Positions 16,084 to 23,413 of a stretch of DNA of 30,470 bases are shown piece by piece (the stretch's first letter is position 1; each line of letters starts with the position of its first letter). A program made the position numbers and the translations under genes. Below the pieces are notes generated by a model. That model saw only the letters and a list, made by a program, of their open reading frames with translations. It did no database searches and was not told the DNA's origin. The DNA comes from an uncultured Clostridia bacterium (GTDB lineage Bacteria > Bacillota > Clostridia > TANB77 > CAG-508). The stretch spans positions 1 through 30,470 of the forward strand of contig CALXVF010000002.1 in NCBI GenBank assembly GCA_944391895.1, given 5' to 3'.

Positions 16084-17539
16084 TTTGATAAAAAATGAGT
16101 TAATAAAGATTTTTAGGAAAAAAACAATATATATAGCTATGATAGCAATATTTTTATTTTTAATTTTTATGAACTGTATGTTTAAATATGCAAATAGTTC
16201 AAGCAATTCTGCTTATCTATATAGTGAAAATCATTTAAATTCAATTAAAGAAGAATTAGAAAATTTAAACCCAGAAAATCCAACTGATGTAACATTATAC
16301 ATAAATTTAAAGTCAGAGGTTGAATTATATGAGTTAATGAATAAATATAAGGATGATGAATGGAAATTATCAATAATAAACTCAAGAATTTCATCTTATT
16401 TAACTGAAAGAAATACTTATTTATATGGAGCAGAGAAAAGTGAAACACAAGCAAATGAGATAACAAAAAAGATAGAATATATTACTGCAAAATTAGATGA
16501 AGACAATTGGAAATATTTTGCGAGTCAAGATCTAGAAACAGCTAATAAAAAAATAGAAGAATTAAATAGTCAAAAACAACAAACACAAGATAAGGAAATA
16601 TTAAAAAATTTAGAAAATGAAATAAAAAATACAAAAATAGAAAAAGAAATAGCAGAGTATAGATTAAATAAAAATATTCCTTATGGAACAGATTATAAAA
16701 ACATTACTCTTTCAAATTTACAATCAGCATCTACAAAACTCATTCAATATAATAGCCAAGAAACTGAATTATCATATGAAGAACAAAAAGAATATAATGA
16801 TTCCTTAAAAACTGAGGCAGAATGTAGATATATTTTAGATACAGGAATAAATGTTAATAAAAGTGATAGCTTAAAGGGAATATTACAGAACTTCTATTCT
16901 GAATTTGGAATATTTTTAATAGTTGTTATTGTAATGATAGCAGGAACAATAGTAAGTGATGAATTTAATAAAGGAACGATAAAATTATTGTTAGTTAAAC
17001 CATACACAAGAAACAAAATATTACTATCTAAGTTTATAGCAACTGTAATAATTATATTTTTCGTAATTTTATCTACAGTAATCATGGAAATGTTAGTAGG
17101 AGGAGTGTTATTTGGATTTGATAGTTTGAGTGTTCCAGTAATAGAATACAATTTCAATACTAATATGCTTGAAGAAATCAATGTGTTTGCTTATTTAGGC
17201 ATACAAACACTAGCACAATTACCAATGATTGTGTTACTTGCTACACTAGCATTTGTAATAAGTACATTATTTTCAAATAGTGCACTTGCAATTACAATAT
17301 CATTACTTGGTTACATGTCAACAGCTATAATTAATCAATTAGCATTGGCTTATAATTTATCTTTCATGAAATACTTCGTGACAATGAATTGGGATTTAAG
17401 CCAGTTCCTATTTGGAAATTTACCATATATGCAAGGAATGAGCTTAATTTTATCAATAGTAATCTGCCTTGTATACTTATTAGTAATGTTAATACCAACT
17501 TTTATAATCTTTAAAAAGAGAAATATAAAAAATATATAA
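16076..17539 (+). CDS. ABC-2 type permease with large extracytoplasmic coiled domain
   Basis: This membrane subunit of the exporter has 487 residues. The first membrane segment (about 17-38) is followed by a hydrophilic region of over 200 residues rich in Glu, Lys and Asn that looks coiled-coil, then five or six more segments from residue 278 on (FGIFLIVVIVMIAGTIVSDE, with the conserved DEFNKGTIKLLLVKPYTR motif right after). The start is TTG at 16076 inside the end of the ATPase gene, with a GGGGGG run about seven bases upstream, so translation is probably coupled. The long outside loop between the first two segments is common in BcrB-like permeases of Clostridia. No terminator is obvious after the stop. 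Confidence 0.86.
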   Translation: MSSLIKNELIKIFRKKTIYIAMIAIFLFLIFMNCMFKYANSSSNSAYLYSENHLNSIKEELENLNPENPTDVTLYINLKSEVELYELMNKYKDDEWKLSIINSRISSYLTERNTYLYGAEKSETQANEITKKIEYITAKLDEDNWKYFASQDLETANKKIEELNSQKQQTQDKEILKNLENEIKNTKIEKEIAEYRLNKNIPYGTDYKNITLSNLQSASTKLIQYNSQETELSYEEQKEYNDSLKTEAECRYILDTGINVNKSDSLKGILQNFYSEFGIFLIVVIVMIAGTIVSDEFNKGTIKLLLVKPYTRNKILLSKFIATVIIIFFVILSTVIMEMLVGGVLFGFDSLSVPVIEYNFNTNMLEEINVFAYLGIQTLAQLPMIVLLATLAFVISTLFSNSALAITISLLGYMSTAIINQLALAYNLSFMKYFVTMNWDLSQFLFGNLPYMQGMSLILSIVICLVYLLVMLIPTFIIFKKRNIKNI

Positions 17540-17545
17540 TGAATA

Positions 17546-17574
17546 TTGTATATCTCATTAATTTGTGCTAACAT
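17546..17574 (+). promoter_or_regulatory. Possible promoter of the DNA glycosylase gene
   Basis: TTGTAT (17546-17551), a 17-base spacer and TAACAT (17569-17574) lie 22 bases before the start codon. Both boxes are imperfect. Confidence 0.3.
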
Positions 17575-17596
17575 TGCTACATGAAAGGTATAAAAA

Positions 17597-18100
17597 ATGG
17601 AAAAAGAAAATCTGAAAAAATCATTTGAACCAATTATAAGTAGTAATGCAAGAATATTAATTTTTGGTAGCCTGCCAAGTGATAGATCAATTATTAAAAA
17701 CGAATATTATGGCAATAGAACAAATCATTTTTGGAATATTCTAAGCCTAGTGTTTGAAAATAAAAAAATACAATTCAAAGATTATGATGAAAAAAAACAA
17801 TTCCTAAATAGACATGGTGTTGCATTATGGGATGTATATAGCTCTGCAAAAAGAAAAGGTTCACTGGACACAAATATCCAAAATGGTGAATTTAATGATA
17901 TTAAAAAGCTTATAAACAATTATCAAACCATAACAAAAGTAATATTAAACGGAAAAGAAGCGGAAAAATCATTTCAAAAATATTTAAAAAGAGAAAATAT
18001 ACATTGTGATTATCAGTATGTTCCTTCATCTAGTAGTGCAAATACTAAATATACTGTTGAAGAGAAAGCAAAACTGTGGAAAGAAGCTATATTAAAATAA
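17597..18100 (+). CDS. DNA-deoxyinosine (hypoxanthine-DNA) glycosylase, UDG superfamily
   Basis: This small cytoplasmic repair enzyme (167 residues) is expected to cut hypoxanthine, formed by adenine deamination, out of DNA. The pattern is that of the UDG superfamily: ILIFGSLPSDRSI (residues 20-32) at the position of the water-activating motif, YYGNRTNHFWNIL (about 37-49) with the conserved Asn-His-Phe-Trp, and VPSSSSAN near residue 142 in place of the final His-Pro-Ser loop of other UDGs. This set is characteristic of the hypoxanthine-specific family. GAAAGG precedes the ATG. It stands alone after the ABC exporter and ends at a strong terminator. Confidence 0.85.
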   Translation: MEKENLKKSFEPIISSNARILIFGSLPSDRSIIKNEYYGNRTNHFWNILSLVFENKKIQFKDYDEKKQFLNRHGVALWDVYSSAKRKGSLDTNIQNGEFNDIKKLINNYQTITKVILNGKEAEKSFQKYLKRENIHCDYQYVPSSSSANTKYTVEEKAKLWKEAILK

Positions 18101-18128
18101 AATAGAACCTTCAATATAAGGTTCTATT
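18101..18128 (+). terminator. Bidirectional terminator
   Basis: A perfect 11-bp stem AATAGAACCTT / AAGGTTCTATT with a 6-base loop is followed by TTGT on the plus strand and TTTATTTTAAT on the minus strand. It separates the glycosylase gene from the convergent gene ending at 18141. Confidence 0.88.
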
Positions 18129-18140
18129 TTGTATAAATTA

Positions 18141-18881
18141 TTAAGATGAAATAATTGCTATTTTTTTGTATTCCTTTAATGTATATATTAAAAAATATAT
18201 GTATAATAAATTACCTAATAATAGTAGAACTAATGATTTAATCATTAATGAATCAGTCAAATTTTCAGCATTATTCTCAATAAAATCATAATTAGAGTCA
18301 GACATAAAGGTTCTTTCTACTTTAGTACTAAATCCATCTTTATAATAAATATAAGCATTGTAATCATCAGGAAAACCTTGTATAAATTTGATTTTATATA
18401 CATAATAATTGGTATTCAATTCATCTTGCAGAAAATTTCTAACTGATGTATTAGAAACATCACTTACGTAAGAATTGACTTTTATCTCATATTGGTTAGT
18501 TAATGGGAAAGAATATATCCCAAAACCTAATAATAATACGAGAACTATAAATAATACTGCTGTTTTAATTATTTTAATTTTCTTTTCGCCTTTATATTTA
18601 ACATATTTTAAAATGTAATTGATTGCAATAATTATACATATCACCAAGTATGGTATTGCAAGTAAAATTGCAAATATAATTAAAGGAAAAGCTAATTTAG
18701 AAAAAGCATTAAGTATGTTATAAAAAATAGAATAAATATTTAATTCTATTAATACATTAGCCAAGTCTGAAGAGTTAATAAAACTCATAAAGAAATATAT
18801 AATATAATAAAAAATTAAAACAATTACCATTATTCCTAATACCATCATGGTAACATAAATCAATTTATCAAATTTTTTCAA
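18141..18881 (-). CDS. Membrane protein of unknown function
   Basis: I do not recognise this 246-residue protein. It has an N-terminal membrane segment (about 9-34), a second and third (about 55-95), a fourth (about 108-125), then an outside domain of about 80 residues (starting near NQYEIKVNSY) and a last segment (about 213-236). The start is TTG, with AAAGGAG seven bases upstream. It is the third gene of a minus-strand group of three with short gaps (about 20 to 27 bases), all for membrane or exported proteins and all unknown. Confidence 0.75.
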   Translation of the reverse strand: MKKFDKLIYVTMMVLGIMVIVLIFYYIIYFFMSFINSSDLANVLIELNIYSIFYNILNAFSKLAFPLIIFAILLAIPYLVICIIIAINYILKYVKYKGEKKIKIIKTAVLFIVLVLLLGFGIYSFPLTNQYEIKVNSYVSDVSNTSVRNFLQDELNTNYYVYKIKFIQGFPDDYNAYIYYKDGFSTKVERTFMSDSNYDFIENNAENLTDSLMIKSLVLLLLGNLLYIYFLIYTLKEYKKIAIISS

Positions 18882-18908
18882 TATTTTCTCCTTTTTATAT
18901 TAGCTAAT

Positions 18909-19202
18909 TTACTTGTCAATTTTTTTATTCGGTGCACTATATGATTTACTATTTTTCCTTTTTACTATTATAGGTATTATTATTAAAACAGTCACAATTA
19001 ACAATATTATAGTAAACATATTTCCAAATATACGTTCTGAAATACTATCGATTGGAGCAATACTACCAAATTCATTAACCGATTCATATTCACTTTCTTT
19101 AAATTTTTCTAAGTCAACTCCATACACATAGCACATATTAGTTGACAAAATACACATTAACAATATTAATGATATTATTTTAATTATTTTTTCTCTTTTC
19201 AT
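18909..19202 (-). CDS. Small exported membrane protein of unknown function
   Basis: The 97-residue product has a typical signal peptide (residues 1-28, SLILLMCILSTNMCYVYG), a short outside segment of about 30 residues rich in Glu and Ser, a membrane segment (about 61-82, MFTIILLIVTVLIIIPIIV) and a basic cytoplasmic tail. AAAAGGAG lies ahead of the ATG. It is the middle gene of the three-gene membrane operon. The build, with a cleaved signal plus one anchor, would suit a small subunit or regulator of a membrane complex with its two multi-pass neighbours, but that is inference. Confidence 0.72.
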   Translation of the reverse strand: MKREKIIKIISLILLMCILSTNMCYVYGVDLEKFKESEYESVNEFGSIAPIDSISERIFGNMFTIILLIVTVLIIIPIIVKRKNSKSYSAPNKKIDK

Positions 19203-19223
19203 AGAGGTCTCCTTTTTAAAATA

Positions 19224-20114
19224 TTAATTTGAAAAATCATAATTATCTAAAAATTCTACAATTGTAAAATTTGAAAAATCAATTTTACAATAATAATAAG
19301 CTTTTTTATGCTCAGCATTATATTCATATGGATCTAAAAATTCACAAATATAAATATTAGGATTATTTTCATCTTGTTCATAGTCTTTAAGTTCGTATTC
19401 GAAATATCCATAATTACTTTCTTTAGCCATTTGTAAGAACTTATTTTTAATTTCTTCTAATGAGTAGCCATCCTCTAATAATTCATCTTTAGTTTTAGTT
19501 AAATTAATTGGCGCAATTGTTTCAAAATCATCTATTCCATATTCACTAATTCTATATCTAACCATTCTTCTGTTATAATAATGGTAATTAGCATCTGCCC
19601 AGTTTAAAACTGGCTTACTATCAAACAAATAACTTAATCCCATAATAACACTACCTAACATTACAAAGGAAACAAGCATAGCTCCAATTATTAAAAATGT
19701 AGAAAAAGCACCGTGTCCATTAAGCTCAATTATTGTATGAATTATAACGATAATAACATAAATCCATAAAGGAGTAACAAAAATACTCATAAAGTTAGAA
19801 TAAATTGTATTTAAATTTTGACTGTATGCCGGATTACAATATCCATAAATTCCTAAAGCGATAATCAATATGAGTTCTACTATTCCAAATATCTTTTCTT
19901 TTTTACTATTTCCTTTCAAGATTTTGTAGACAGCGCACAATACTGCAATTAACATACAAATAAATCCTAATATAGAGAATCCCATTGCAATTCCAGCATT
20001 AGCATAGTTAGTTTTACCAGCCATTATTACATAAAGTATTAATCCTGCCAAAAAAGCGAAAATTGCAAAAAATCCTCCAAACACACTGACTGCATCTGCT
20101 AATATAATAATCAT
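19224..20114 (-). CDS. Multi-pass membrane protein with cytosolic or surface C-terminal domain, unknown
   Basis: I do not recognise this 296-residue protein. Five or six hydrophobic segments fill residues 1-165 (near 5-30, 42-64, 74-92, 110-128, 135-160), and the last 120 residues form a soluble domain rich in Tyr, Asp and Glu (for example NYHYYNRRMVRYRISEYG and the C-terminal FSNFTIVEFLDNYDFSN). A GGGGG-type ribosome site lies just ahead of the ATG. It is the first gene of the operon, behind a strong promoter (20171-20199). Confidence 0.75.
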   Translation of the reverse strand: MIIILADAVSVFGGFFAIFAFLAGLILYVIMAGKTNYANAGIAMGFSILGFICMLIAVLCAVYKILKGNSKKEKIFGIVELILIIALGIYGYCNPAYSQNLNTIYSNFMSIFVTPLWIYVIIVIIHTIIELNGHGAFSTFLIIGAMLVSFVMLGSVIMGLSYLFDSKPVLNWADANYHYYNRRMVRYRISEYGIDDFETIAPINLTKTKDELLEDGYSLEEIKNKFLQMAKESNYGYFEYELKDYEQDENNPNIYICEFLDPYEYNAEHKKAYYYCKIDFSNFTIVEFLDNYDFSN

Positions 20115-20170
20115 TTAAATCCCCCTTTCATATAAAAAATTTAAAAAACATTATTTTTTAAATTAAAGAT

Positions 20171-20199
20171 ATTATAACAAAAAAGCTAATAATATTCAA
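20171..20199 (-). promoter_or_regulatory. Promoter of the three-gene membrane operon
   Basis: On the minus strand, TTGAAT (20199-20194), a 17-base spacer and TATAAT (20176-20171) lie 56 bases before the start at 20114. It begins right after the terminator of the upstream DUF4160 pair. Confidence 0.65.
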
Positions 20200-20204
20200 T
20201 AAAA

Positions 20205-20229
20205 AATAACTTGCAGTAAACAAGTTATT
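20205..20229 (-). terminator. Terminator of the DUF4160 gene pair
   Basis: A 9-bp perfect stem AATAACTTG / CAAGTTATT with a 7-base loop is followed on the minus strand by TTTTTATTG. It lies 85 bases past the end of the DUF4160 gene. Confidence 0.78.
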
Positions 20230-20313
20230 CTATTTTTAGTATTCTATTTCATGGGAAATTATTTTACTTATGATGTATAGGTAAAATATTAACATAAATT
20301 ATATGAAATTAAT

Positions 20314-20589
20314 TTAGCAGTAAAATTTAATTTCCGTCATATCTTCAATGTGATAGTATTCTTTCCATTTAGAGACAATTAAAAAATAATGTTTAGATAT
20401 AATATCTAATAATTTATTTAAATCATTTTGCGGAATTTCACTTTTGTTATTAGCTAATATACATCCACCAGCTTGTGTTAACCAAACCTTAGTAGAATTT
20501 TGAGTTGGATTTCCTTTTGATATATGGATATGAATGGGTTCATTATTCTCATTTGACCAAAAGTATATTTTATAACCGAAAACTTTCAA
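20314..20589 (-). CDS. DUF4160 domain protein
   Basis: This 91-residue cytoplasmic protein fits DUF4160: an N-terminal strand with YKIYFWSNE, then the family hallmark PIHIHISKG (about 18-26), then TKVWLTQAGG (33-42) and a C-terminal helix (LLDIISKHYFLIVSKWKEYY). The start appears to be TTG at 20589, five bases after the stop of the upstream gene, with no ribosome site in front; translation is probably coupled to the upstream gene. DUF4160 proteins are usually encoded beside a second small protein, often DUF2442, in pairs resembling toxin-antitoxin modules, but no activity is proven. Confidence 0.82.
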   Translation of the reverse strand: MKVFGYKIYFWSNENNEPIHIHISKGNPTQNSTKVWLTQAGGCILANNKSEIPQNDLNKLLDIISKHYFLIVSKWKEYYHIEDMTEIKFYC

Positions 20590-20594
20590 AAATA

Positions 20595-20867
20595 CTAGGC
20601 AAATCTAAGACCTCCTTCTTTAGCATATTTATAGAATAAATCACAACTATTTTTTACAACTTGTTTAAAAAATTCAATTTCTTTCTCAGTATAATTACCT
20701 TCCCAAACAGTTACTTCGTAAGAAGGCAATTTTATTCTAACAGAGTCAAATCCTTTTTTAGTAGGTCTTTCAAAATGAACGTCAATGCATTCTTTGCCAT
20801 TATCTATATATATATTAGAGAAAAGAACTTCTGTGCCATCAGAATATTTTACATATGGATACATCAT
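20595..20867 (-). CDS. Small partner protein of DUF4160, unknown
   Basis: The product has 90 residues from the ATG at 20867. I prefer that to the in-frame GTG at 20876, which lies too close to AAAGGAG. It is acidic and mainly beta in its first half (YPYVKYSDGTEVLFSNIYID), with a helical end (TEKEIEFFKQVVKNSCDLFYKY). It does not clearly match DUF2442, the usual partner of DUF4160, but it takes the same position. A -10-like TATAAT lies some 15-20 bases before the ribosome site without a clear -35. Confidence 0.7.
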   Translation of the reverse strand: MMYPYVKYSDGTEVLFSNIYIDNGKECIDVHFERPTKKGFDSVRIKLPSYEVTVWEGNYTEKEIEFFKQVVKNSCDLFYKYAKEGGLRFA

Positions 20868-20928
20868 AATATACACTCTCCTTTATATTATATTTAATAA
20901 TCAGATGTAAGAATAGAATATATATAAT

Positions 20929-20986
20929 AAAAAACTTCTACTATTCCTAGTAAAAGCCTTACGTATCAATAATATTAGGAATAATA
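20929..20986 (-). terminator. Probable terminator of the initiator tRNA transcript
   Basis: On the minus strand, TATTATTCCTA (20986-20976) pairs with TAGGAATAGTA (20949-20939; 11 pairs, one G-U), followed by GAAG and TTTTTT (20934-20929). The loop is long (26 bases). A further short palindrome AGGGATGTCCCT lies just upstream. It follows tRNA-fMet by 34 bases. Confidence 0.6.
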
Positions 20987-21019
20987 AAGGGACATCCCTA
21001 ATAGTAATAACTTATAAAG

Positions 21020-21095
21020 TGGTTGCGGGGGGAGGACTCGAACCTCCGACCTTTGGGTTATGAGCCCAACGAGCTGCCAACTGCTCCACCCCGCG
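21020..21095 (-). tRNA. Initiator tRNA-fMet (CAU anticodon)
   Basis: The minus strand folds to a 76-base tRNA starting CGCGGGGTGGAGCAGTTGGC and ending with an encoded CCA. Three initiator features are seen: an unpaired C at position 1 opposite A72, the three G-C pairs GGG/CCC at the bottom of the anticodon stem around CTCATAA, and the T-arm GGTTCGAGTCC. It is a single tRNA gene with its own consensus promoter. Confidence 0.95.
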
Positions 21096-21111
21096 ATGTG
21101 TTAACAGTAAT

Positions 21112-21140
21112 ATTATACATCGATATTTAGTAGTTGTCAA
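21112..21140 (-). promoter_or_regulatory. Promoter of tRNA-fMet
   Basis: On the minus strand, TTGACA (21140-21135), a 17-base spacer and TATAAT (21117-21112), all consensus, lie 17 bases ahead of the tRNA 5' end. Confidence 0.9.
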
Positions 21141-21198
21141 CAGTTTACAATAAATTCATAATATATTATATGCAATTTAAATCAAAATTATTCCAATA

Positions 21199-21225
21199 AA
21201 AAGCTCAAGTTTAACTTGAGCTTTT
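21199..21225 (-). terminator. Orphan terminator-like hairpin
   Basis: A perfect 11-bp stem AAAAGCTCAAG / CTTGAGCTTTT has a 5-base loop. The minus-strand continuation is TATTGG after the stem's own T-run, and the plus-strand continuation is AGGGG; both T-tracts are part of the stem ends. Confidence 0.6.
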
Positions 21226-21231
21226 AGGGGA

Positions 21232-21270
21232 TTATAAACTAGAAAATGAATAAATTCGTATAGGCAACAC
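21232..21270 (-). CDS. Possible 12-codon microprotein ORF
   Basis: On the minus strand AAAGGAA is followed directly by GTG-TTG and an open frame MLPIRIYSFSSL (starting GTG; 11 residues if TTG is the start), ending TAA just before the terminator hairpin. The spacing favours the TTG. At this length chance is a real explanation; the order ribosome site, ORF, terminator is the only support. Confidence 0.15.
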   Translation of the reverse strand: MLPIRIYSFSSL

Positions 21271-21345
21271 TTCCTTTCTTTTTATTAAGCATATTTTATC
21301 CACAAATTATGACTAAAATATGTACAGAATTTGAGGTTTTTGAAA

Positions 21346-21373
21346 ATTATAAAATTATTTTGACACTCATCAA
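21346..21373 (-). promoter_or_regulatory. Possible divergent promoter (minus strand)
   Basis: On the minus strand, TTGATG (21373-21368), a 16-base spacer and TATAAT (21351-21346). It overlaps the -35 region of the topB promoter, so the two would compete for polymerase. Confidence 0.4.
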
Positions 21374-21388
21374 TTTATATGATATAAC
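21360..21388 (+). promoter_or_regulatory. Promoter of topB
   Basis: TTGACA (21360-21365), a 17-base spacer and TATAAC (21383-21388) lie 19 bases before the topB ATG. The resulting leader is very short (about 13 bases) but includes AAGAGGA. Confidence 0.75.
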
Positions 21389-21407
21389 TTAGACTTAAGA
21401 GGACATT

Positions 21408-23294
21408 ATGGGAAAGAATTTAATAATAACAGAAAAGCCGTCAGTGGCAATGGAATTTGCAAAAGCATTAAAAATAAATACAAATAGAAAAAACGGATAT
21501 CTAGAATCGGATAAATGGATTATAACCTGGTGTGTAGGACATTTAGTAACCATGAGCTATCCAGAAAAATATGATGAAAACCTTAAATTCTGGAGACTAG
21601 ACACACTGCCATTTATACCAAAAGAATGGAAATATGAAATAATACCAGCCGTTGCAAATCAATTTAATATAATAAAAACACTCCTTCAAAGAGAAGATAT
21701 AGATGCAATATATAACGCAGGAGACTCTGGAAGAGAAGGAGAATATATACAAAGATTAGTTTTTATGATGGCAAAGCCAAACCCAAAAGCAAAAATGAAA
21801 AGAGTTTGGATAGATTCACAAACAGAAGAAGAAATAAAAAGAGGAATTGAAGAAGCAAAATCCTCAAAAGAATATGATAGTTTATCAGATAGTGCCTATC
21901 TTAGGGCAAAAGAAGACTATCTAATAGGAATAAATTTTTCTAGAATGCTTTCAATAATATATGGAAGAAGACTGGCAAAAGAAATAAACGAAGAAAAAGC
22001 ATCAATTTCAGTAGGAAGAGTAATGACTTGCGTGCTAGGAATGATTGTTGAAAGGGAAAGAGAAATAAGAAACTTTGTAAAAGTACCTTTTTATAAAATA
22101 AATGGAGATTTCACAAAATTAGGTGCAGAATGGAAAGTAAGTGAAACATCAAGAATGTGGCAAACTCCTAAATTATACAACGAAACTGGATTTAAGAAAA
22201 AATCAGATGCAGAAGAGTTTATAAAAACACTAGAAGGAAAAGAAGCCATAGTTGAAGAAGCAAAAAAATCAAAACAAAAAGAAAATGCACCGCTATTATT
22301 TAATTTAGCTGAAATTCAAAATGAATGTACAAAGAGGTTTAAAATAAAACCTGATGAAACACTTGAAATTATACAAAACCTATATGAAAAGAAATTAGTA
22401 ACATATCCTAGAACAGATGCAAGAGTTCTATCAACAGCAGTAGCAAAAGTTATAAATAAAAACCTAAATGGAATTGCAACTGGTTATAAAGACGAAGAAA
22501 TACAAAAATACATTAATCAAATGAAAGAGGAAAAATATTCTACAAATTTAACAAAAACAAAATATGTTAATGATAGCAAAATAACAGACCATTATGCAAT
22601 AATTCCAACAGGAACAGGATATGAGAATTTAAAATCATTAACAGACTTAGAAAAACAAATATACAAAGTCATAGTAAAAAGATTTTTGGCAATATTTTAT
22701 CCAAGTGCTGAATTTAGTAAAATAAATGTAACTATAGATGTCGGTGGAGAAAAATTCTATGCTAGCGCAAAAGTATGTACAAAAACAGGATATTTAGATG
22801 TATTAAAAAAATCCACAAATGAAGAACAAAATGTGGAAAACATAGATGTAAAAAAAGGAGAAAAATTAATAGTAAACAAGTATTCTATTAAAGAATCTGA
22901 AACAACACCACCAACAAGATACAATTCAGGCTCTATAATATTAGCAATGGAGAATGCAGGAAAATTAATAGAAGATGAAGAATTAAGAGAGCAAATAAAA
23001 GGAGCAGGAATAGGGACAAGTGCAACTAGAGCGGAGATAATAAAAAAATTGGAAAAAATTAAATACATAGATATAAATAACAAGACTCAGATAATAACTC
23101 CAACGCACAAGGGAGAATACATTTATGATATTGTAAAAATGTCAATGCCAGATATGTTAAATCCGAAATTAACAGCTAGTTGGGAAAAGGGATTGGATAT
23201 GGTTGCCAAAAAAGAAATTAAGTCAGATGTTTTTATGAAAAAACTAGAGGATTACATAAATAGTAAATTTGATAAATTAGTAATAAGAAAATAA
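21408..23294 (+). CDS. topB: DNA topoisomerase III (type IA)
   Basis: This is a type IA topoisomerase that passes single strands to decatenate and relax negatively supercoiled DNA. It has 628 residues. The N-terminal Toprim domain opens with LIITEKPSVAMEFAKAL (the Glu at residue 9 is catalytic) and continues to IDAIYNAGDSGREGEYIQRL, holding the DxD-type acidic motif region. Conserved ISVGRVMTCVLGMIVERE follows near 200. The active-site Tyr is residue 333 in TYPRTDARVLS. GAGIGTSATRAEII near 535 is the usual late motif. It lacks the zinc-ribbon tail of TopA and is slightly shorter than many TopB proteins. AAGAGGA precedes the ATG. A Lys-rich frame continues past the stop in the -1 frame. Confidence 0.93.
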   Translation: MGKNLIITEKPSVAMEFAKALKINTNRKNGYLESDKWIITWCVGHLVTMSYPEKYDENLKFWRLDTLPFIPKEWKYEIIPAVANQFNIIKTLLQREDIDAIYNAGDSGREGEYIQRLVFMMAKPNPKAKMKRVWIDSQTEEEIKRGIEEAKSSKEYDSLSDSAYLRAKEDYLIGINFSRMLSIIYGRRLAKEINEEKASISVGRVMTCVLGMIVEREREIRNFVKVPFYKINGDFTKLGAEWKVSETSRMWQTPKLYNETGFKKKSDAEEFIKTLEGKEAIVEEAKKSKQKENAPLLFNLAEIQNECTKRFKIKPDETLEIIQNLYEKKLVTYPRTDARVLSTAVAKVINKNLNGIATGYKDEEIQKYINQMKEEKYSTNLTKTKYVNDSKITDHYAIIPTGTGYENLKSLTDLEKQIYKVIVKRFLAIFYPSAEFSKINVTIDVGGEKFYASAKVCTKTGYLDVLKKSTNEEQNVENIDVKKGEKLIVNKYSIKESETTPPTRYNSGSIILAMENAGKLIEDEELREQIKGAGIGTSATRAEIIKKLEKIKYIDINNKTQIITPTHKGEYIYDIVKMSMPDMLNPKLTASWEKGLDMVAKKEIKSDVFMKKLEDYINSKFDKLVIRK

Positions 23295-23413
23295 AAAAAG
23301 AAAAACCAATAAAAACGGCAAAAATAAAAGGAAAAAAAGAAATTTGCCAATTAGGTGCACTAGACAACTAAAAAAAATTATGATATACCATTACTGAAAA
23401 AATAAAGTGGAGG

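Larger units (their letters stand above)
21199..21339 (-). ncRNA. Candidate small transcript, divergent from topB
   Basis: In the gap between tRNA-fMet and topB, the minus strand has a promoter-like pair (21346-21373) and about 140 bases later a clean terminator hairpin (21199-21225), with no ordinary gene between. The hairpin has no other transcript to end: all genes to its left are on the minus strand with their own promoters, and topB starts to its right on the plus strand. Near the terminator is a possible 12-codon ORF with a ribosome site. It may be a small RNA, a microprotein mRNA, or the remains of a lost gene. Confidence 0.35.

Noticed and set aside
23315..23350. Possible terminator after topB (GGCAAA / TTTGCC)
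   Set aside because: The loop is over 20 bases, the stem is short and no T-run follows.
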